A stretch of 64,000 nucleotides of DNA. Source: Lachnospiraceae bacterium. GTDB lineage: Bacteria > Bacillota > Clostridia > Lachnospirales > Lachnospiraceae. The position numbers and the translations under genes were made by a program. Positions 27,001 to 37,198 of the stretch are shown here, piece by piece. The DNA lies in the NCBI GenBank assembly GCA_015057165.1, contig SVEY01000006.1, forward strand, positions 1-64,000. The letters run 5' to 3'. Every line of letters begins with the position of its first letter. Position 1 is the stretch's first letter. A model generated the notes under the pieces. The model did not search any database, was not told the DNA's origin, and was given only the letters and a program-made list of their open reading frames with translations.

Positions 27001-30000
27001 TCCTATGCTATCCTTACCTAGTACTGATGACACAATATCTAATATTCTTTGCTGTGTCTCATTTTCAGGAGGAACAATTTCCTCTTGCTCCATAGATGGC
27101 TTAGGCAGCTTCTTCTTATCAATCTTACCGTTGGCAGTAAGAGGCATCTTATCAAGCTGAATCAGAACCTGAGGCACCATATATTCAGTTAGCTTAGAAC
27201 TTAGATGCTCCTTAAGAGACTCAGTATCAATCTTCTCATCTGCTGTAAAATATGCTGCCAGATATTCAGTATCCTGTTTAACAACAATAACGATACTTGT
27301 ACCGATTCCAGGATATGAATTGATATTACTCTCTATCTCTCCAAGCTCTACACGAAGTCCACGAAGCTTAACCTGGTTATCAATTCTTCCATGGAACTCA
27401 ATGTTACCATCCTCGCGAATTCTAACAAGGTCACCACTTCTATATGCATTTCGTCCAAACAAAGATATGAAGTTCTTCTTATTAAGGTCTTCACGTCCTA
27501 TATATCCACGACCAATACCATCGCCGATAATAATCATTTCACCCATTGCACCAAGTGGCTGAAGTCTGCCTTCTCTATCCATTGTTGCAACATTAACATT
27601 ACCGTTAGGGATACCAATAGTGATATCATCTGGGTTATCAATTACCTGCATTGTACAACTTACTGTGGCTTCAGTAGGTCCATATCCATTCATAATTAGG
27701 ATATCAGGACTAACTGCTTTAAGCTTGGTATATAGAACCGGTGGAAATGCTTCAGCACCCATGTCAATTGCCTTAACATTACTAATTGCCTTATTAAGCT
27801 TGTCCGTATATTCACCCATGTCAAGCAGGTTAATAAGATAGCTTGGTGTAGCGCACATACAATCTACCTTATTCTCTGTCATTACATCAGCAAGCTGCAG
27901 CGGATTCATAATATCGTCATTAGTTGCAAGAACTGCGCTCATACCATTGGCAAGGGGAACGAATTCCTCCATAATAGCAAAGTCAAATGTTAATGCAGCA
28001 ATGGCAAGCACTGCACTGCAGCCATTAACCATTCCATGAATCTCAGCATTTCTTACATCATCATATACGAAGTTAACCAGGTTGTGGTTAGTCAGCATAA
28101 CACCCTTAGGTTTACCTGTTGAGCCTGATGTGTAGATAACATAGGCTAGCGCATCATAAGGTACATCTACGTTAGGGTTAGATGAATCCTTATTCTGCAA
28201 TGCCTCCTCCACTGCAACAACTTCTATGCCTTCACTACCAAGAGCGTCAAATAAATCTTTTCTTCTAGTAAGAATATCACTTGTAGTAAGGATAAGCTTA
28301 GCCTTGGAATCCTCTAAGATAAAGCGAATTCTGTCCTCTGGATATTCAGGGTCTATTGGAAGGAATGCGCCTCCGCTCTTAAGTACACCCTGACGCATTA
28401 CATAGGCATAGCTATTCCTGTCAGCAAGAACTGCCACAATTGTATCTGGCTTAACGCCCCTACTAATAAGACTATGACCTACCTTGTTAGCTTCTTCGTT
28501 GAACGCTTTATATGTAAGCTTTCTGTCACATGCAGCAACAGCAGTTCTTTCTGGGAATTTCTCAGCGCTGTCCTGCATTAGCCTGTAGGCTGGCTTTGCT
28601 GGAACATTTACAATAGTATCATGAACATTCTTAATAGCCTCAATATCATTGTCACTAACGAGAGAAATGTCGCTTATCTTATCCTTAGACATGAACTCCT
28701 GTGATACAACATCTAAGAGATTCGCAATACCCTGCATTGTGAATTCAGAATACATAGATGGGTCGTATTCCACCTCGTACATAACCTTATCACCATCAAG
28801 TGATATATCAAATCCAATAGGCGCCTTGGCATATGAGAGATCAAAGTCAGTAAATGTTGCCTCATATCCACCTAAGGTAGTTACATCTTCTCCATCACCC
28901 TGATAAGCAAATAGAACATCTCCATTGATATCATATTCATTCTTGATTTCTGCAAAGCTATATATATCATGAGACATTGCACTAAGAAGATATGTCTGAA
29001 TATCATGTATAACTGATACAATTGAACTGTCATTCTTAGGATTAAAATATACCGGAAATGTCTTAACCAGCATTGTTACACTGTTTTCTAACTTAGAATC
29101 ATTTCTACCATTATAAATTGTTGAGAATATTGCTCCATCCTCTGAGGCTGTATATGATTGCATGGTCATTCCAAATGCAGCTGTGAAAAATGCATTAGCT
29201 GTAAGGTGATTCTTCTCACAGAATGCACGAACATCTTCAGCACTCACCTTCAGATGACTATGAAGCATGGCAACATGCTTATCACCCTTACCATCTGTAA
29301 CAGGCATAGTCTCACCAGAGCAGCCTGCGAAAACGCTATCATACCACTCTTTTGCCTTGTTTAATTTATCAGAGCCTCGTCGGCGCTCTTCATCAAGGGC
29401 ATACTCAAAACCGGTGTACGTTTCTTCGGACACCTCTTCGCCCTTATATGCCTTGTCTATATCCTCCACCAGTATATCTATAGAGGCACCATCAGATACG
29501 ATATGATGTGTATCTAAGAAGAAATACTTTCCATCCTTAGTATCATAGATTTCAGCGCGAATGAGCACTTCTTTAGATGCAAGGTCATATGGTCTGACAA
29601 GTTCATCCTCTGCTGGAACCTTATCACATGTCTCGCATTTCACCTCTAATTCATAATTGTCACGGCGCTTAACAACAACCTTGTCACCCACCTTCTCTAG
29701 CATCATAAATAGGTATGGATGGGCGCTTGTAGCCTTAATTATAGCTTCCTTAAGCTTACCTAAGTCTACTCTGTCATCAAGCTTATATAGAGACGGAATA
29801 TTATATATGGTTGTATCCTGATGCAGTTCTGACTCTATATAGATACCCATCTGATTCATACTTAATGGATACTCATCTCTTGCTTCGAAGCCAGTTACTT
29901 CGTCAGTTTCATTAAGAAGCTTCTCAATATCAACTACTGTTTTGTTAGCAGATACATCAGCAAGACGAACTCCCTTATGGAACCTTGAAGAAAGCAATGC

Positions 30001-33000
30001 ACAGAACTTAATGCAGGTAATAGATGACATTCCTGCAGCGAATAAATCAGTTGTAATACCTATCCTATCAGTACCTAGAAGTTCAGCTGCAATATCAATA
30101 ATATCCTGCTGTGTCTGATTCTTAGCAGGCTCAATCACCGCCTCAGTCATTGTAGGACTTGGAAGCTTCTTCTTATCAATTTTGCCATTAGCAGTAAGTG
30201 GCATCTTATCAAGCTGAATCAGAACCTGAGGCACCATATATTCAGTTAGCTTAGAGCTTAGATGTGCCTTCAGAGACTCAGTATCAATCTTCTCATCTGC
30301 TGTAAAATATGCTGCCAGATACTCAGTATCCTGCTTAACAACAATAACGGTACTTGTACCAATTCCCGGATATGAATTGATGTTACTCTCTATCTCTCCA
30401 AGTTCCACACGAAGTCCACGAAGCTTAACCTGGTTATCAATTCTTCCATGGAACTCAATGTTGCGATCCTCGCGAATTCTAACAAGGTCACCACTTCTAT
30501 AGGCTTTCTTACCAAATAATGTAATGAAGTTCTTCTTGTTAAGGTCGTCGCGTCCAATATATCCTCTACCAATACCGTCGCCGATGATAACCATTTCACC
30601 CATTGCACCAAGTGGCTGAAGTCTGCCTTCTCTATCCATTGTTGCAACATTGACATTACCATTAGGGATACCAATAGTGATATCATCTGGGTTATCAATT
30701 ACCTGCATAGTACAGCTTACAGTAGCTTCAGTTGGTCCATATCCATTCATAATAAGGATGTCAGGACTAACTGCCTTAAGCTTGGTATATAGAACCGGTG
30801 GAAATGCTTCAGCACCCATGTCAATTGCTTTAACGTGGCTTAACGCAATATTAAGCTTGTCCGTATATTCACCCATATCTAGCAGATTAAGAAGGTAGCT
30901 TGGTGTAGCACACATACAATCTACCTTATTCTCTGTCATTACATCAGCCAGCTGAAGCGGATTCATAATATCATCGCCTGTGGCAAGTACCGCTGTCATA
31001 CCGTTTGCAAGAGGAACGAATTCCTCCATAATAGCAAAGTCAAATGTTAATGCAGCAATGGCAAGTACTGCACTGCAGCCATTAACCATTCCATGAATCT
31101 CAGCATTTCTTACATCATCATATACGAAGTTAACCAGATTATGGTTCGTAAGCATAACACCCTTAGGTTTACCTGTTGAACCTGATGTATAGATTACATA
31201 AGCTAATGAATCGTATGGCACATCTACATTAGGATTAGATGAATCACTATTAAGTAGAGCATCTTCAACTGCAATTGTTTCTATTCCTTCGCTACTAAGA
31301 TCGTTGAATAAATCCTTTCTTCTAGCTAGAATATCACTTGTAGTAAGAATAAGCTTAGCCTTGGAATCCTCTAAGATAAAGCGAATTCTATCCTCAGGAT
31401 ATTCAGGGTCAATTGGAAGGAATGCGCCTCCACTCTTAAGTACACCCTGACGCATTACATAGGCATAGCTATTCCTGTCAGCAAGAACTGCCACAATTGT
31501 ATCTGGCTTAACGCCCTTACTAATTAAGGTACGACCTACCCTATTAGCTTCCTCATTGAACTCCTTATAAGTAAGCTTTCTGTCACATGCCGAAACAGCT
31601 ATTTTTTTCGGGAATTTCTCAGCGCTGTCCTGCATTAGCCTGTAGGCTGGCTTGGCTGGAACATTTACAATAGTATCATGAACATTCTTAATAGCCTCTA
31701 TATCATTATCACTAACAAGAGAAATATCGCATAACTTCTCCTTAGATACGAACTCCTGTGATACAACATCTAAGAGATTAATTATACCTTGAATAGTATA
31801 TTCTGAATAAAGGGATGGGGCGTATTCTGATTCATAAATAACCTTGTCACCACTTAAGAACACATCAATTCCAATAGGCATTCTAGAGCGTGAAAGATTA
31901 AGAACCTTATAGTTAGACTCGTATCCACCTATGATAGCTATATCATCTATATCACCCTGATAAGCAAATATCATATCTCCATTAATGCCATATTCATTCT
32001 TCACCTCTGCAAAGCTGTATATGTCATTAGACATTGCATTAAGAAGATACGACTGAGTGTCCCTAATAACTGACACAATTGAACTGTCGTTCTTAGGATT
32101 AAAATATACCGGAAATGTCTTAACAAGCATTGATACGCTGTTCTCTAATCTGGCGTCACTTCTTCCATTATATATTGTGGAGAATATGGTCTCTTCTGCG
32201 GCACTAAATGACTTAACTGCCATTCCAAATGCAGCCGTAAAGAAAGCATTAACTGTTATATTGTTTTTCTTACAAAATGCACGAATATCATCAGCCTTTA
32301 CATTAAGCTGATCCTTAAGAATACCAAGCTGCTCACTATCATTACCATCTGTTACAGGCATAGTCTCCCCTGAGCAGCCTGCAAAAATACTATCATACCA
32401 CTCTTTAGCCTTGTTATATTTATCAGAACTTCTAAGGCGCTCTTCATCAAGAGCATACTCAAAACCGGTGTACGTTTCTTCGGACACCTCTTCGCCTCTA
32501 TATATCTTGTCGATATCCTCCACAAGTATATCAATAGAGGCACCATCAGATACAATATGATGGGTATCTAAGAAGAAGTATTTTCCATCCTTAGTATCAA
32601 AAAGCTTTGCACGTATTAAAACCTCATTGGATGCAAGGTCAAATGGTCTGACAAGTTCCTCTTCTGATGGAACCTTATCACATGTTGTGCAAGGTACCTC
32701 TAGTTCATAATTGTCACGACGCTTAACAACAATTCTGTCATCAAGCTTCTCTATCATCATAAATAGATAAGGATGGCAGCTTGAAGCCTTAACAATGGCT
32801 TTCTGAAGCTTACCTAAATCTACTCTGTCATCAAGCTTATATAGAGACGGAATATTATATATGGTTGTATCCTGATGCAGTTCTGACTCTATATAGATAC
32901 CCATCTGATTCATACTTAGTGGGTACTCATCTCTAAGCTCGTAATTAATTAATTCTTCACTATCATCAAGGAGCTTCTCGATATCAACTACTGTGCTGTT

Positions 33001-34770
33001 GTCAGCTATATCAGCAATACGAATATCTTTATTATATTTTGCAGAAAGAATGGCACAGAATTTCATTCCAGAAATTGATGACATTCCAGCTGTAAATAAA
33101 TCTGTTGTAACACCTATTCTATCGTTTCCAATAACCTCTATGGCAATATCTAAGATATCCTGCTGCGTCTGATTCTGGGCAGGCTCTATTACAACCTCCT
33201 GCATAGTAGGACTAGGAAGCTTCTTCTTATCAATCTTACCATTGGCAGTAAGAGGCATCTTGTCAAGCTGAATGAACACCTGTGGCACCATGTATTCTGT
33301 CAGCTTAGAAGACAAATGCTCCTTAAGTGCTTCAACTTCAATCTCTTCACTTGCAGTATAATAAGCAGCTAAATATTCTGTGTCCTGCTTAACTACAACG
33401 ACAATACTTGTGTTTACCCCTGGGAATGAATTGATATTGCTTTCTATCTCTCCCAGTTCCACACGTAGTCCTCGAAGCTTAACCTGATTATCAATTCTTC
33501 CGCGGAATTCAATGTTGCCATCCTCACGAATTCGTGCAAGGTCACCACTCTTATACGCTTTCTTGCCATCTACAGTTATGAATTTCTCCTTAGTAAGATC
33601 ATCTCGTCCTATATATCCGCGACCAACACCATCGCCGATTATAACCAGTTCACCTATCTCTCCAAGTGGCTGTACTTTTCCATCCTTATCCATAGTTACA
33701 ACATTAACATTTCCGTTAGGAATACCAATAGTGATATCATCCGGATTATCAATTATCTGCATGGTACAGCTTACTGTTGCTTCAGTAGGTCCATATCCAT
33801 TCATAATAAGGATATCAGGATTTACTGCCTTAAGCTTGTTATATAGTTCTGGTGGAAATGCTTCAGCACCCATGTCGATTGCTTTCACATGACTAATTGC
33901 AATATCAAGCTTATCTGTAAACTCACTCATGTCTAACAGATTAAGGAGATAGCTAGGTGTTGCGCACATACAATCCACCTTGTTATTCGTCATCAAATCT
34001 GCCAGCAGCAACGGATTCATAATCTCATCATTAGTTGCAAGAACTGCTGTCATACCATTTGCAATAGGAACAAATTCCTCCATAATGGCGAAGTCAAATG
34101 TTAATGCAGCAATGGCAAGTACAGCACTGCAGCCTGTAACCATTCCATGAATCTCGGCGTTCTTCTCGTCATCATATACGAAGTTAACCAGGTTATGGTT
34201 GGTAATCATAACACCCTTAGGCTTACCTGTGGAGCCTGAGGTATAGATTACATAAGCTAAGGATTCGTACGGAACATCTATATCTAGATTAGAGGCATCA
34301 GACTCTCCTAGCGCCTTTTCAACAGATATAACATCTATGCCGTCTTTTAAATAACTGTCAAATAAATCTTTTCTACGGGAAATAATATCGTCTGTAGTAA
34401 TAAGATATTTAGCATTAGAATCTTCTAAGATAAAACGAATTCTATCCTCTGGATATTCAGGATCAATTGGGAGAAAAGCGCCACCACTCTTAAGTACACC
34501 TTGACGCATAACGTAAGCGTAGCTATTCCTGTCAGCAAGAACAGCTACTATTGAATCACATTTTACACCTGCCGTAATAAGGGTTCTTCCCACCTTGTTA
34601 GCCTCTTCGTTAAGCTCAGAATAGGTAAGCTTTCTATCTGTTGCAACAAGTGCCGTCCTGTCAGGATAGCGCTTCGCACTATCCTGCAACAGTCTATAGG
34701 CAGGTCTAATTGGAACATCGACCTTAGTATCATGAAGCTTAATCGAAACACTTATATTATCCTTACTCAT
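24049..34770 (-). CDS. Nonribosomal peptide synthetase with terminal reductase
   Basis: About 3573 residues arranged A1(25-520)-T1(530-605)-C1(620-1030)-A2(1045-1540)-T2(1550-1620)-C2(1635-2050)-A3(2063-2560)-T3(2570-2640)-C3(2650-3043)-T4(3090-3165)-R(3216-3573). The A domains show YTSGSTGKPKGV and YGPTEATVSC, the C domains HHIVSDG or HHIIADG, T1-T3 G-M/L-S-S and T4 GGTSL. The reductase has the NAD(P)H motif VGASGFLG and Y-x3-K. A thioester reductase releases an aldehyde, as in gut clostridial peptide-aldehyde synthetases. All three A domains give the same code read by eye, D-F-M-C-I-M-G-V-S-K. C3-T4 lacks an A domain. The ATG at 34770 follows AAAGGTG; GTG at 34779 is the alternative. Confidence 0.95.
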   Translation of the reverse strand: MSKDNISVSIKLHDTKVDVPIRPAYRLLQDSAKRYPDRTALVATDRKLTYSELNEEANKVGRTLITAGVKCDSIVAVLADRNSYAYVMRQGVLKSGGAFLPIDPEYPEDRIRFILEDSNAKYLITTDDIISRRKDLFDSYLKDGIDVISVEKALGESDASNLDIDVPYESLAYVIYTSGSTGKPKGVMITNHNLVNFVYDDEKNAEIHGMVTGCSAVLAIAALTFDFAIMEEFVPIANGMTAVLATNDEIMNPLLLADLMTNNKVDCMCATPSYLLNLLDMSEFTDKLDIAISHVKAIDMGAEAFPPELYNKLKAVNPDILIMNGYGPTEATVSCTMQIIDNPDDITIGIPNGNVNVVTMDKDGKVQPLGEIGELVIIGDGVGRGYIGRDDLTKEKFITVDGKKAYKSGDLARIREDGNIEFRGRIDNQVKLRGLRVELGEIESNINSFPGVNTSIVVVVKQDTEYLAAYYTASEEIEVEALKEHLSSKLTEYMVPQVFIQLDKMPLTANGKIDKKKLPSPTMQEVVIEPAQNQTQQDILDIAIEVIGNDRIGVTTDLFTAGMSSISGMKFCAILSAKYNKDIRIADIADNSTVVDIEKLLDDSEELINYELRDEYPLSMNQMGIYIESELHQDTTIYNIPSLYKLDDRVDLGKLQKAIVKASSCHPYLFMMIEKLDDRIVVKRRDNYELEVPCTTCDKVPSEEELVRPFDLASNEVLIRAKLFDTKDGKYFFLDTHHIVSDGASIDILVEDIDKIYRGEEVSEETYTGFEYALDEERLRSSDKYNKAKEWYDSIFAGCSGETMPVTDGNDSEQLGILKDQLNVKADDIRAFCKKNNITVNAFFTAAFGMAVKSFSAAEETIFSTIYNGRSDARLENSVSMLVKTFPVYFNPKNDSSIVSVIRDTQSYLLNAMSNDIYSFAEVKNEYGINGDMIFAYQGDIDDIAIIGGYESNYKVLNLSRSRMPIGIDVFLSGDKVIYESEYAPSLYSEYTIQGIINLLDVVSQEFVSKEKLCDISLVSDNDIEAIKNVHDTIVNVPAKPAYRLMQDSAEKFPKKIAVSACDRKLTYKEFNEEANRVGRTLISKGVKPDTIVAVLADRNSYAYVMRQGVLKSGGAFLPIDPEYPEDRIRFILEDSKAKLILTTSDILARRKDLFNDLSSEGIETIAVEDALLNSDSSNPNVDVPYDSLAYVIYTSGSTGKPKGVMLTNHNLVNFVYDDVRNAEIHGMVNGCSAVLAIAALTFDFAIMEEFVPLANGMTAVLATGDDIMNPLQLADVMTENKVDCMCATPSYLLNLLDMGEYTDKLNIALSHVKAIDMGAEAFPPVLYTKLKAVSPDILIMNGYGPTEATVSCTMQVIDNPDDITIGIPNGNVNVATMDREGRLQPLGAMGEMVIIGDGIGRGYIGRDDLNKKNFITLFGKKAYRSGDLVRIREDRNIEFHGRIDNQVKLRGLRVELGEIESNINSYPGIGTSTVIVVKQDTEYLAAYFTADEKIDTESLKAHLSSKLTEYMVPQVLIQLDKMPLTANGKIDKKKLPSPTMTEAVIEPAKNQTQQDIIDIAAELLGTDRIGITTDLFAAGMSSITCIKFCALLSSRFHKGVRLADVSANKTVVDIEKLLNETDEVTGFEARDEYPLSMNQMGIYIESELHQDTTIYNIPSLYKLDDRVDLGKLKEAIIKATSAHPYLFMMLEKVGDKVVVKRRDNYELEVKCETCDKVPAEDELVRPYDLASKEVLIRAEIYDTKDGKYFFLDTHHIVSDGASIDILVEDIDKAYKGEEVSEETYTGFEYALDEERRRGSDKLNKAKEWYDSVFAGCSGETMPVTDGKGDKHVAMLHSHLKVSAEDVRAFCEKNHLTANAFFTAAFGMTMQSYTASEDGAIFSTIYNGRNDSKLENSVTMLVKTFPVYFNPKNDSSIVSVIHDIQTYLLSAMSHDIYSFAEIKNEYDINGDVLFAYQGDGEDVTTLGGYEATFTDFDLSYAKAPIGFDISLDGDKVMYEVEYDPSMYSEFTMQGIANLLDVVSQEFMSKDKISDISLVSDNDIEAIKNVHDTIVNVPAKPAYRLMQDSAEKFPERTAVAACDRKLTYKAFNEEANKVGHSLISRGVKPDTIVAVLADRNSYAYVMRQGVLKSGGAFLPIDPEYPEDRIRFILEDSKAKLILTTSDILTRRKDLFDALGSEGIEVVAVEEALQNKDSSNPNVDVPYDALAYVIYTSGSTGKPKGVMLTNHNLVNFVYDDVRNAEIHGMVNGCSAVLAIAALTFDFAIMEEFVPLANGMSAVLATNDDIMNPLQLADVMTENKVDCMCATPSYLINLLDMGEYTDKLNKAISNVKAIDMGAEAFPPVLYTKLKAVSPDILIMNGYGPTEATVSCTMQVIDNPDDITIGIPNGNVNVATMDREGRLQPLGAMGEMIIIGDGIGRGYIGREDLNKKNFISLFGRNAYRSGDLVRIREDGNIEFHGRIDNQVKLRGLRVELGEIESNINSYPGIGTSIVIVVKQDTEYLAAYFTADEKIDTESLKEHLSSKLTEYMVPQVLIQLDKMPLTANGKIDKKKLPKPSMEQEEIVPPENETQQRILDIVSSVLGKDSIGIKTDLFSAGLSSIGCIKLCSLLSNEFDKDIRISDVFDNRTIVEIEALLEETVDEIDLELRDEYPLTMTQMGIFVESMRFIGTTVYNIPFLYKLSDDIDMDKLKDAISTAFMAHPYIYMTIKNVDDDAVALRNEVHPIDVKIGDVLPSVEEIIQPFDLLSGEELYRVSLYDTSDGKYLFIDLHHIIADGESFDILLEDINRAYEGEEIESEEFSGYEVGLTEQAFRASSRFNKAKSFYDGIFNNVDPVILPDEEKNPDTSREDYSSVISKVAAKKVKDYCEEKQLSLNAFFTAVFGMALKSYTGTDKALFATIYNGRSDSRTSRSVTMLVKTLPVLLEAHTNDAVVKYITECQNYLINAMANDIVSFSELSSSYGLDSDILFAYQGEGDDDVVLGGSKATEVSVDLDQEKSPFGLDISIQGDDIEYGFECDGSKYGTFTIDRFSELLDAIVDGFISKNSMAEVMNIEAVKKLTKESVKTSSAKEDKAAGKASHVSGEANKAYVDTFVEIFKKILGSSSVGPDDNFFEIGGTSLSAAKVMMAAMSQDLPVLYKDIFDHPTPRELAILVDEKNEIQFGAATDASISDTTDEPETQVESEKVLSHNTIEYVDEITREDIGNVLLVGASGFLGIHILDELLENGDNKIYCLMHNNGKSSMERLKQIYFYYFDKAYDDEWDNRIEVLEVDISNPDSLDVVKEYDFSTVINCAAIVKHFGDVNVLKKVNTDGVINLAQLCLATNSRLIHVSTVSVGGDSIGEDADRVTLYESNLDIGQEVESNAYVYTKYLAEKYLVEAMEKEGLDAKIMRVGNLMSRFSDGEFQVNFHTNNFMNTIKAYVALGCFPVQDLDEVDEFSPIDEVAKAIVTLSGTGKEFNVFHVYNSHSVEMGDIIYALKDMGYNIDIVDESEFNDRLREMISDENMNQYVSPLINYNMDDDDIRAENDFDNSFTVKALYRLGFKWSITSTDYIETSMDMLSTFGFFEANTN

Positions 34771-34829
34771 AGTTTTCACCTTTCCCCTATTACCTCAACA
34801 TTATCATTATATTAATAAATTATTTATGC

Positions 34830-36536
34830 TTAGTTTCTGAATTTTATCATCATTCTTCTAAGCGAATTAAACTCATTAACAACAACTACACCATAATCAA
34901 TATCTTCTTCACCTATTTCTTCTTCATGACCATGGGCTTCCTTCTTCCTAAGTCGTCTAAGTTTACTGCTCTCATCATATCGTAATATAACTGACTTGCC
35001 TTCTTCTCCAAGGTCAAGTATGGTAAATGAGCTAAGTGGCGTAATATCCTTCTCAATACTACTGATAAAAGGATTAATCATATCTTCTTCAATCTGTTCG
35101 CTTTGTTCTTTACTCAAGAAATCTCTTGCCTTATTCTTCCAGTCTTCTATGACATCCGTTGTAGCAACACCACCTGTAATCATAAGAAGATTCTCAGGAT
35201 GGAACTTAACTAATCCCTTAGTACCTCGACATATAAATAGTACATAGATACATGCACAAAAAGCACCTGCAAGACTACCATACCAAGGTGCGTCCATAGG
35301 AGTAACATTCTTAAGTGCAATAGTTACGATTATTGATACTACACCCTCAATACCAAATGCAATATCACCTCTTATCTCTTTCTCAATAGAAGCAAAATAA
35401 TTAGCCATATATGTGAGTATAAATATAAAGAATTGTGATATACACATAATCCTTATGGCAAATGGTAATGTCTCTAGCATTCTCTCATCTGTCACAGAAA
35501 ATACTCTCATAAATGCTTCTGGGAAAATAGCAAGTAATATAAGAATAATAGGTATTACAATTAGTCCAATTCTAAATAACATACGCTTTGCTAAGAGCTG
35601 ACAGCTTGTATTCTTCTCACCAAAATATGCAGAGGCAAGTGGCATAATAGACTCACATTGTCCTAGTATGAAAATAGCAAGGAACACTACAAGATTATCC
35701 ATAACAGCAGAGTCTCCAAGACCACTTGTACCACCTTCATCACTAAGAACGAAGTTTTGAATAAACATTTGCAATATTGCAAGAATATATGTAAGGGCAA
35801 GTGGGAAACCTGGCTTAAGGATTTCTCCTGGCTTAATTCCACTATTCTTAGGATTCACGAACCGGCACAGGGTATCCTTCTTCTTGAAATGGAAGAAGAA
35901 TATTACAAGGGCAACAAAATTGCCAAATACAGTACCAAAGGCTGCTACCCATATTCCAAAATGAAATACATTAAGACCAACCAAATCAATTATGACATTA
36001 ACTACTGCCGCTACAATAGTTCCTACCATAACAAGATTAGGGTTGTTATCATCAACGAAAATATACATCCAGGCGAATACCATTGTCGTAACAACAAAAC
36101 CAATTAATGTTACAATAAGATATTCCTTGGCATATGCCACATTTTCTGGAGTTGTCCATAGAAATTTAAGAAGGGGATCAATAAAAAGAAGCGCTAATGC
36201 ACTAACAATTATTGAAAGTATTGTAAGAACAATAGTCGTAATAGTAAAAGCTTTAGCTGCTTTCTCCTTCTCTCCTGAACCAGAGCATTTAGATACCAGG
36301 ATTCCACAACCTACACCGCCAAGGGAACCTAGAACACTTGTAACCATTACTAATGGCTCTACATTACTCAAAGCAGATAGGGCTACATTCCCCAAAGATG
36401 CTGATACACAAGCAGCATCCACTAGTGGCGCCGTCTGCGAAAACACAAGTGTTATTATGGAAGGAATAATGTACCTTAGCGCACTCTTACTAATTAATTT
36501 CTCTTCATACTTATAGTTAATAACTTCACTATTCAC
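34830..36536 (-). CDS. MATE family efflux pump with C-terminal extension
   Basis: A 568-residue protein. Residues about 15-450 form the twelve-helix MATE core. The last 110 residues are cytoplasmic and charged; segments such as EEDMINPFISSI, GKSVILRYDE and DYGVVVVNEFNSLRRMMIKF recall a degenerate HATPase domain like the one fused to the MATE at 42288 (inference, by eye). The start is GTG at 36536 after GGTGG. The NRPS follows after about 60 bp, so this pump is the likely exporter of its product. Confidence 0.85.
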   Translation of the reverse strand: MNSEVINYKYEEKLISKSALRYIIPSIITLVFSQTAPLVDAACVSASLGNVALSALSNVEPLVMVTSVLGSLGGVGCGILVSKCSGSGEKEKAAKAFTITTIVLTILSIIVSALALLFIDPLLKFLWTTPENVAYAKEYLIVTLIGFVVTTMVFAWMYIFVDDNNPNLVMVGTIVAAVVNVIIDLVGLNVFHFGIWVAAFGTVFGNFVALVIFFFHFKKKDTLCRFVNPKNSGIKPGEILKPGFPLALTYILAILQMFIQNFVLSDEGGTSGLGDSAVMDNLVVFLAIFILGQCESIMPLASAYFGEKNTSCQLLAKRMLFRIGLIVIPIILILLAIFPEAFMRVFSVTDERMLETLPFAIRIMCISQFFIFILTYMANYFASIEKEIRGDIAFGIEGVVSIIVTIALKNVTPMDAPWYGSLAGAFCACIYVLFICRGTKGLVKFHPENLLMITGGVATTDVIEDWKNKARDFLSKEQSEQIEEDMINPFISSIEKDITPLSSFTILDLGEEGKSVILRYDESSKLRRLRKKEAHGHEEEIGEEDIDYGVVVVNEFNSLRRMMIKFRN

Positions 36537-36592
36537 TACTCAAACCACCTCTTAAAATAATTGCTTATTTTTCGTAAATAAATCGCAATATT

Positions 36593-36621
36593 ATTGTATA
36601 TTTACGTCACAATTATGTCAA
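36593..36621 (-). promoter_or_regulatory. Promoter of the MATE-NRPS operon
   Basis: On the minus strand: TTGACA (36621-36616), a 17-bp spacer and TACAAT (36598-36593). It overlaps the stop region of the acetyltransferase gene and lies 57 bp before the MATE start. Confidence 0.82.
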
Positions 36622-37184
36622 TTAATACTTTTTATTTTCTTAGCTGGGACGCCTCCCACTATACAATTGGCTGGAACATCTTTTGTTACAACTGCTCCTG
36701 CGGCGATTACTGCATTATCACCAATTGTAACTCCCTTTGTCACAACAGCATTTGCACCAATCCATACATTCTTGCCAACTCTAATAGGTGCTGGATGAAG
36801 CTGCTGCCTCTTCTCTGGGGCCAGGTCGTGGTCCAGTGTCGCAAGCACAACACCGTGGCCTATTAGCGCCCCATCATCAATAAAGATACCTCCCTGGTCT
36901 TGGAACTTACAACCAGCGTTAATAAAGACGTTTTTGCCAATAGTTATATTCTTGCCAAAGTCAGTATAGAAAGGTGGAAACAGCCCAAACCCTTCTCCTA
37001 CTGGCTTTCCTATTACCTCCGAAAACAGCTTTGATAACTCTTCCGGTTCATGATACTTAGTATTAATCTCCATGGTAAGCTTCTGGGACTCTCGGCTATA
37101 ATACCTCATTTGTTCTATATACTCTCTATTGGTCCCCAGGGTCTTTCCGCTATTAAAATGTTCTAACAATTCTTCCAAATCCAT
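36618..37184 (-). CDS. Maltose/galactoside-type O-acetyltransferase
   Basis: A 188-residue left-handed beta-helix acetyltransferase (Maa/LacA group), probably a trimer using acetyl-CoA. The N-terminal helical part (1-60) and the hexapeptide repeats (65-185: [43 protein letters not shown]) are clear, with the catalytic His in TLDHD. It lies just upstream of the MATE-NRPS operon promoter. It could modify the peptide product, but such enzymes are common housekeeping genes. Confidence 0.92.
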   Translation of the reverse strand: MDLEELLEHFNSGKTLGTNREYIEQMRYYSRESQKLTMEINTKYHEPEELSKLFSEVIGKPVGEGFGLFPPFYTDFGKNITIGKNVFINAGCKFQDQGGIFIDDGALIGHGVVLATLDHDLAPEKRQQLHPAPIRVGKNVWIGANAVVTKGVTIGDNAVIAAGAVVTKDVPANCIVGGVPAKKIKSIN

Positions 37185-37198
37185 TGTTTATTCTCCTC

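Noticed and set aside
24049..34770. Three separate NRPS genes
   Set aside because: The reading frame is continuous through all modules, with no stop or internal ribosome site at module borders.
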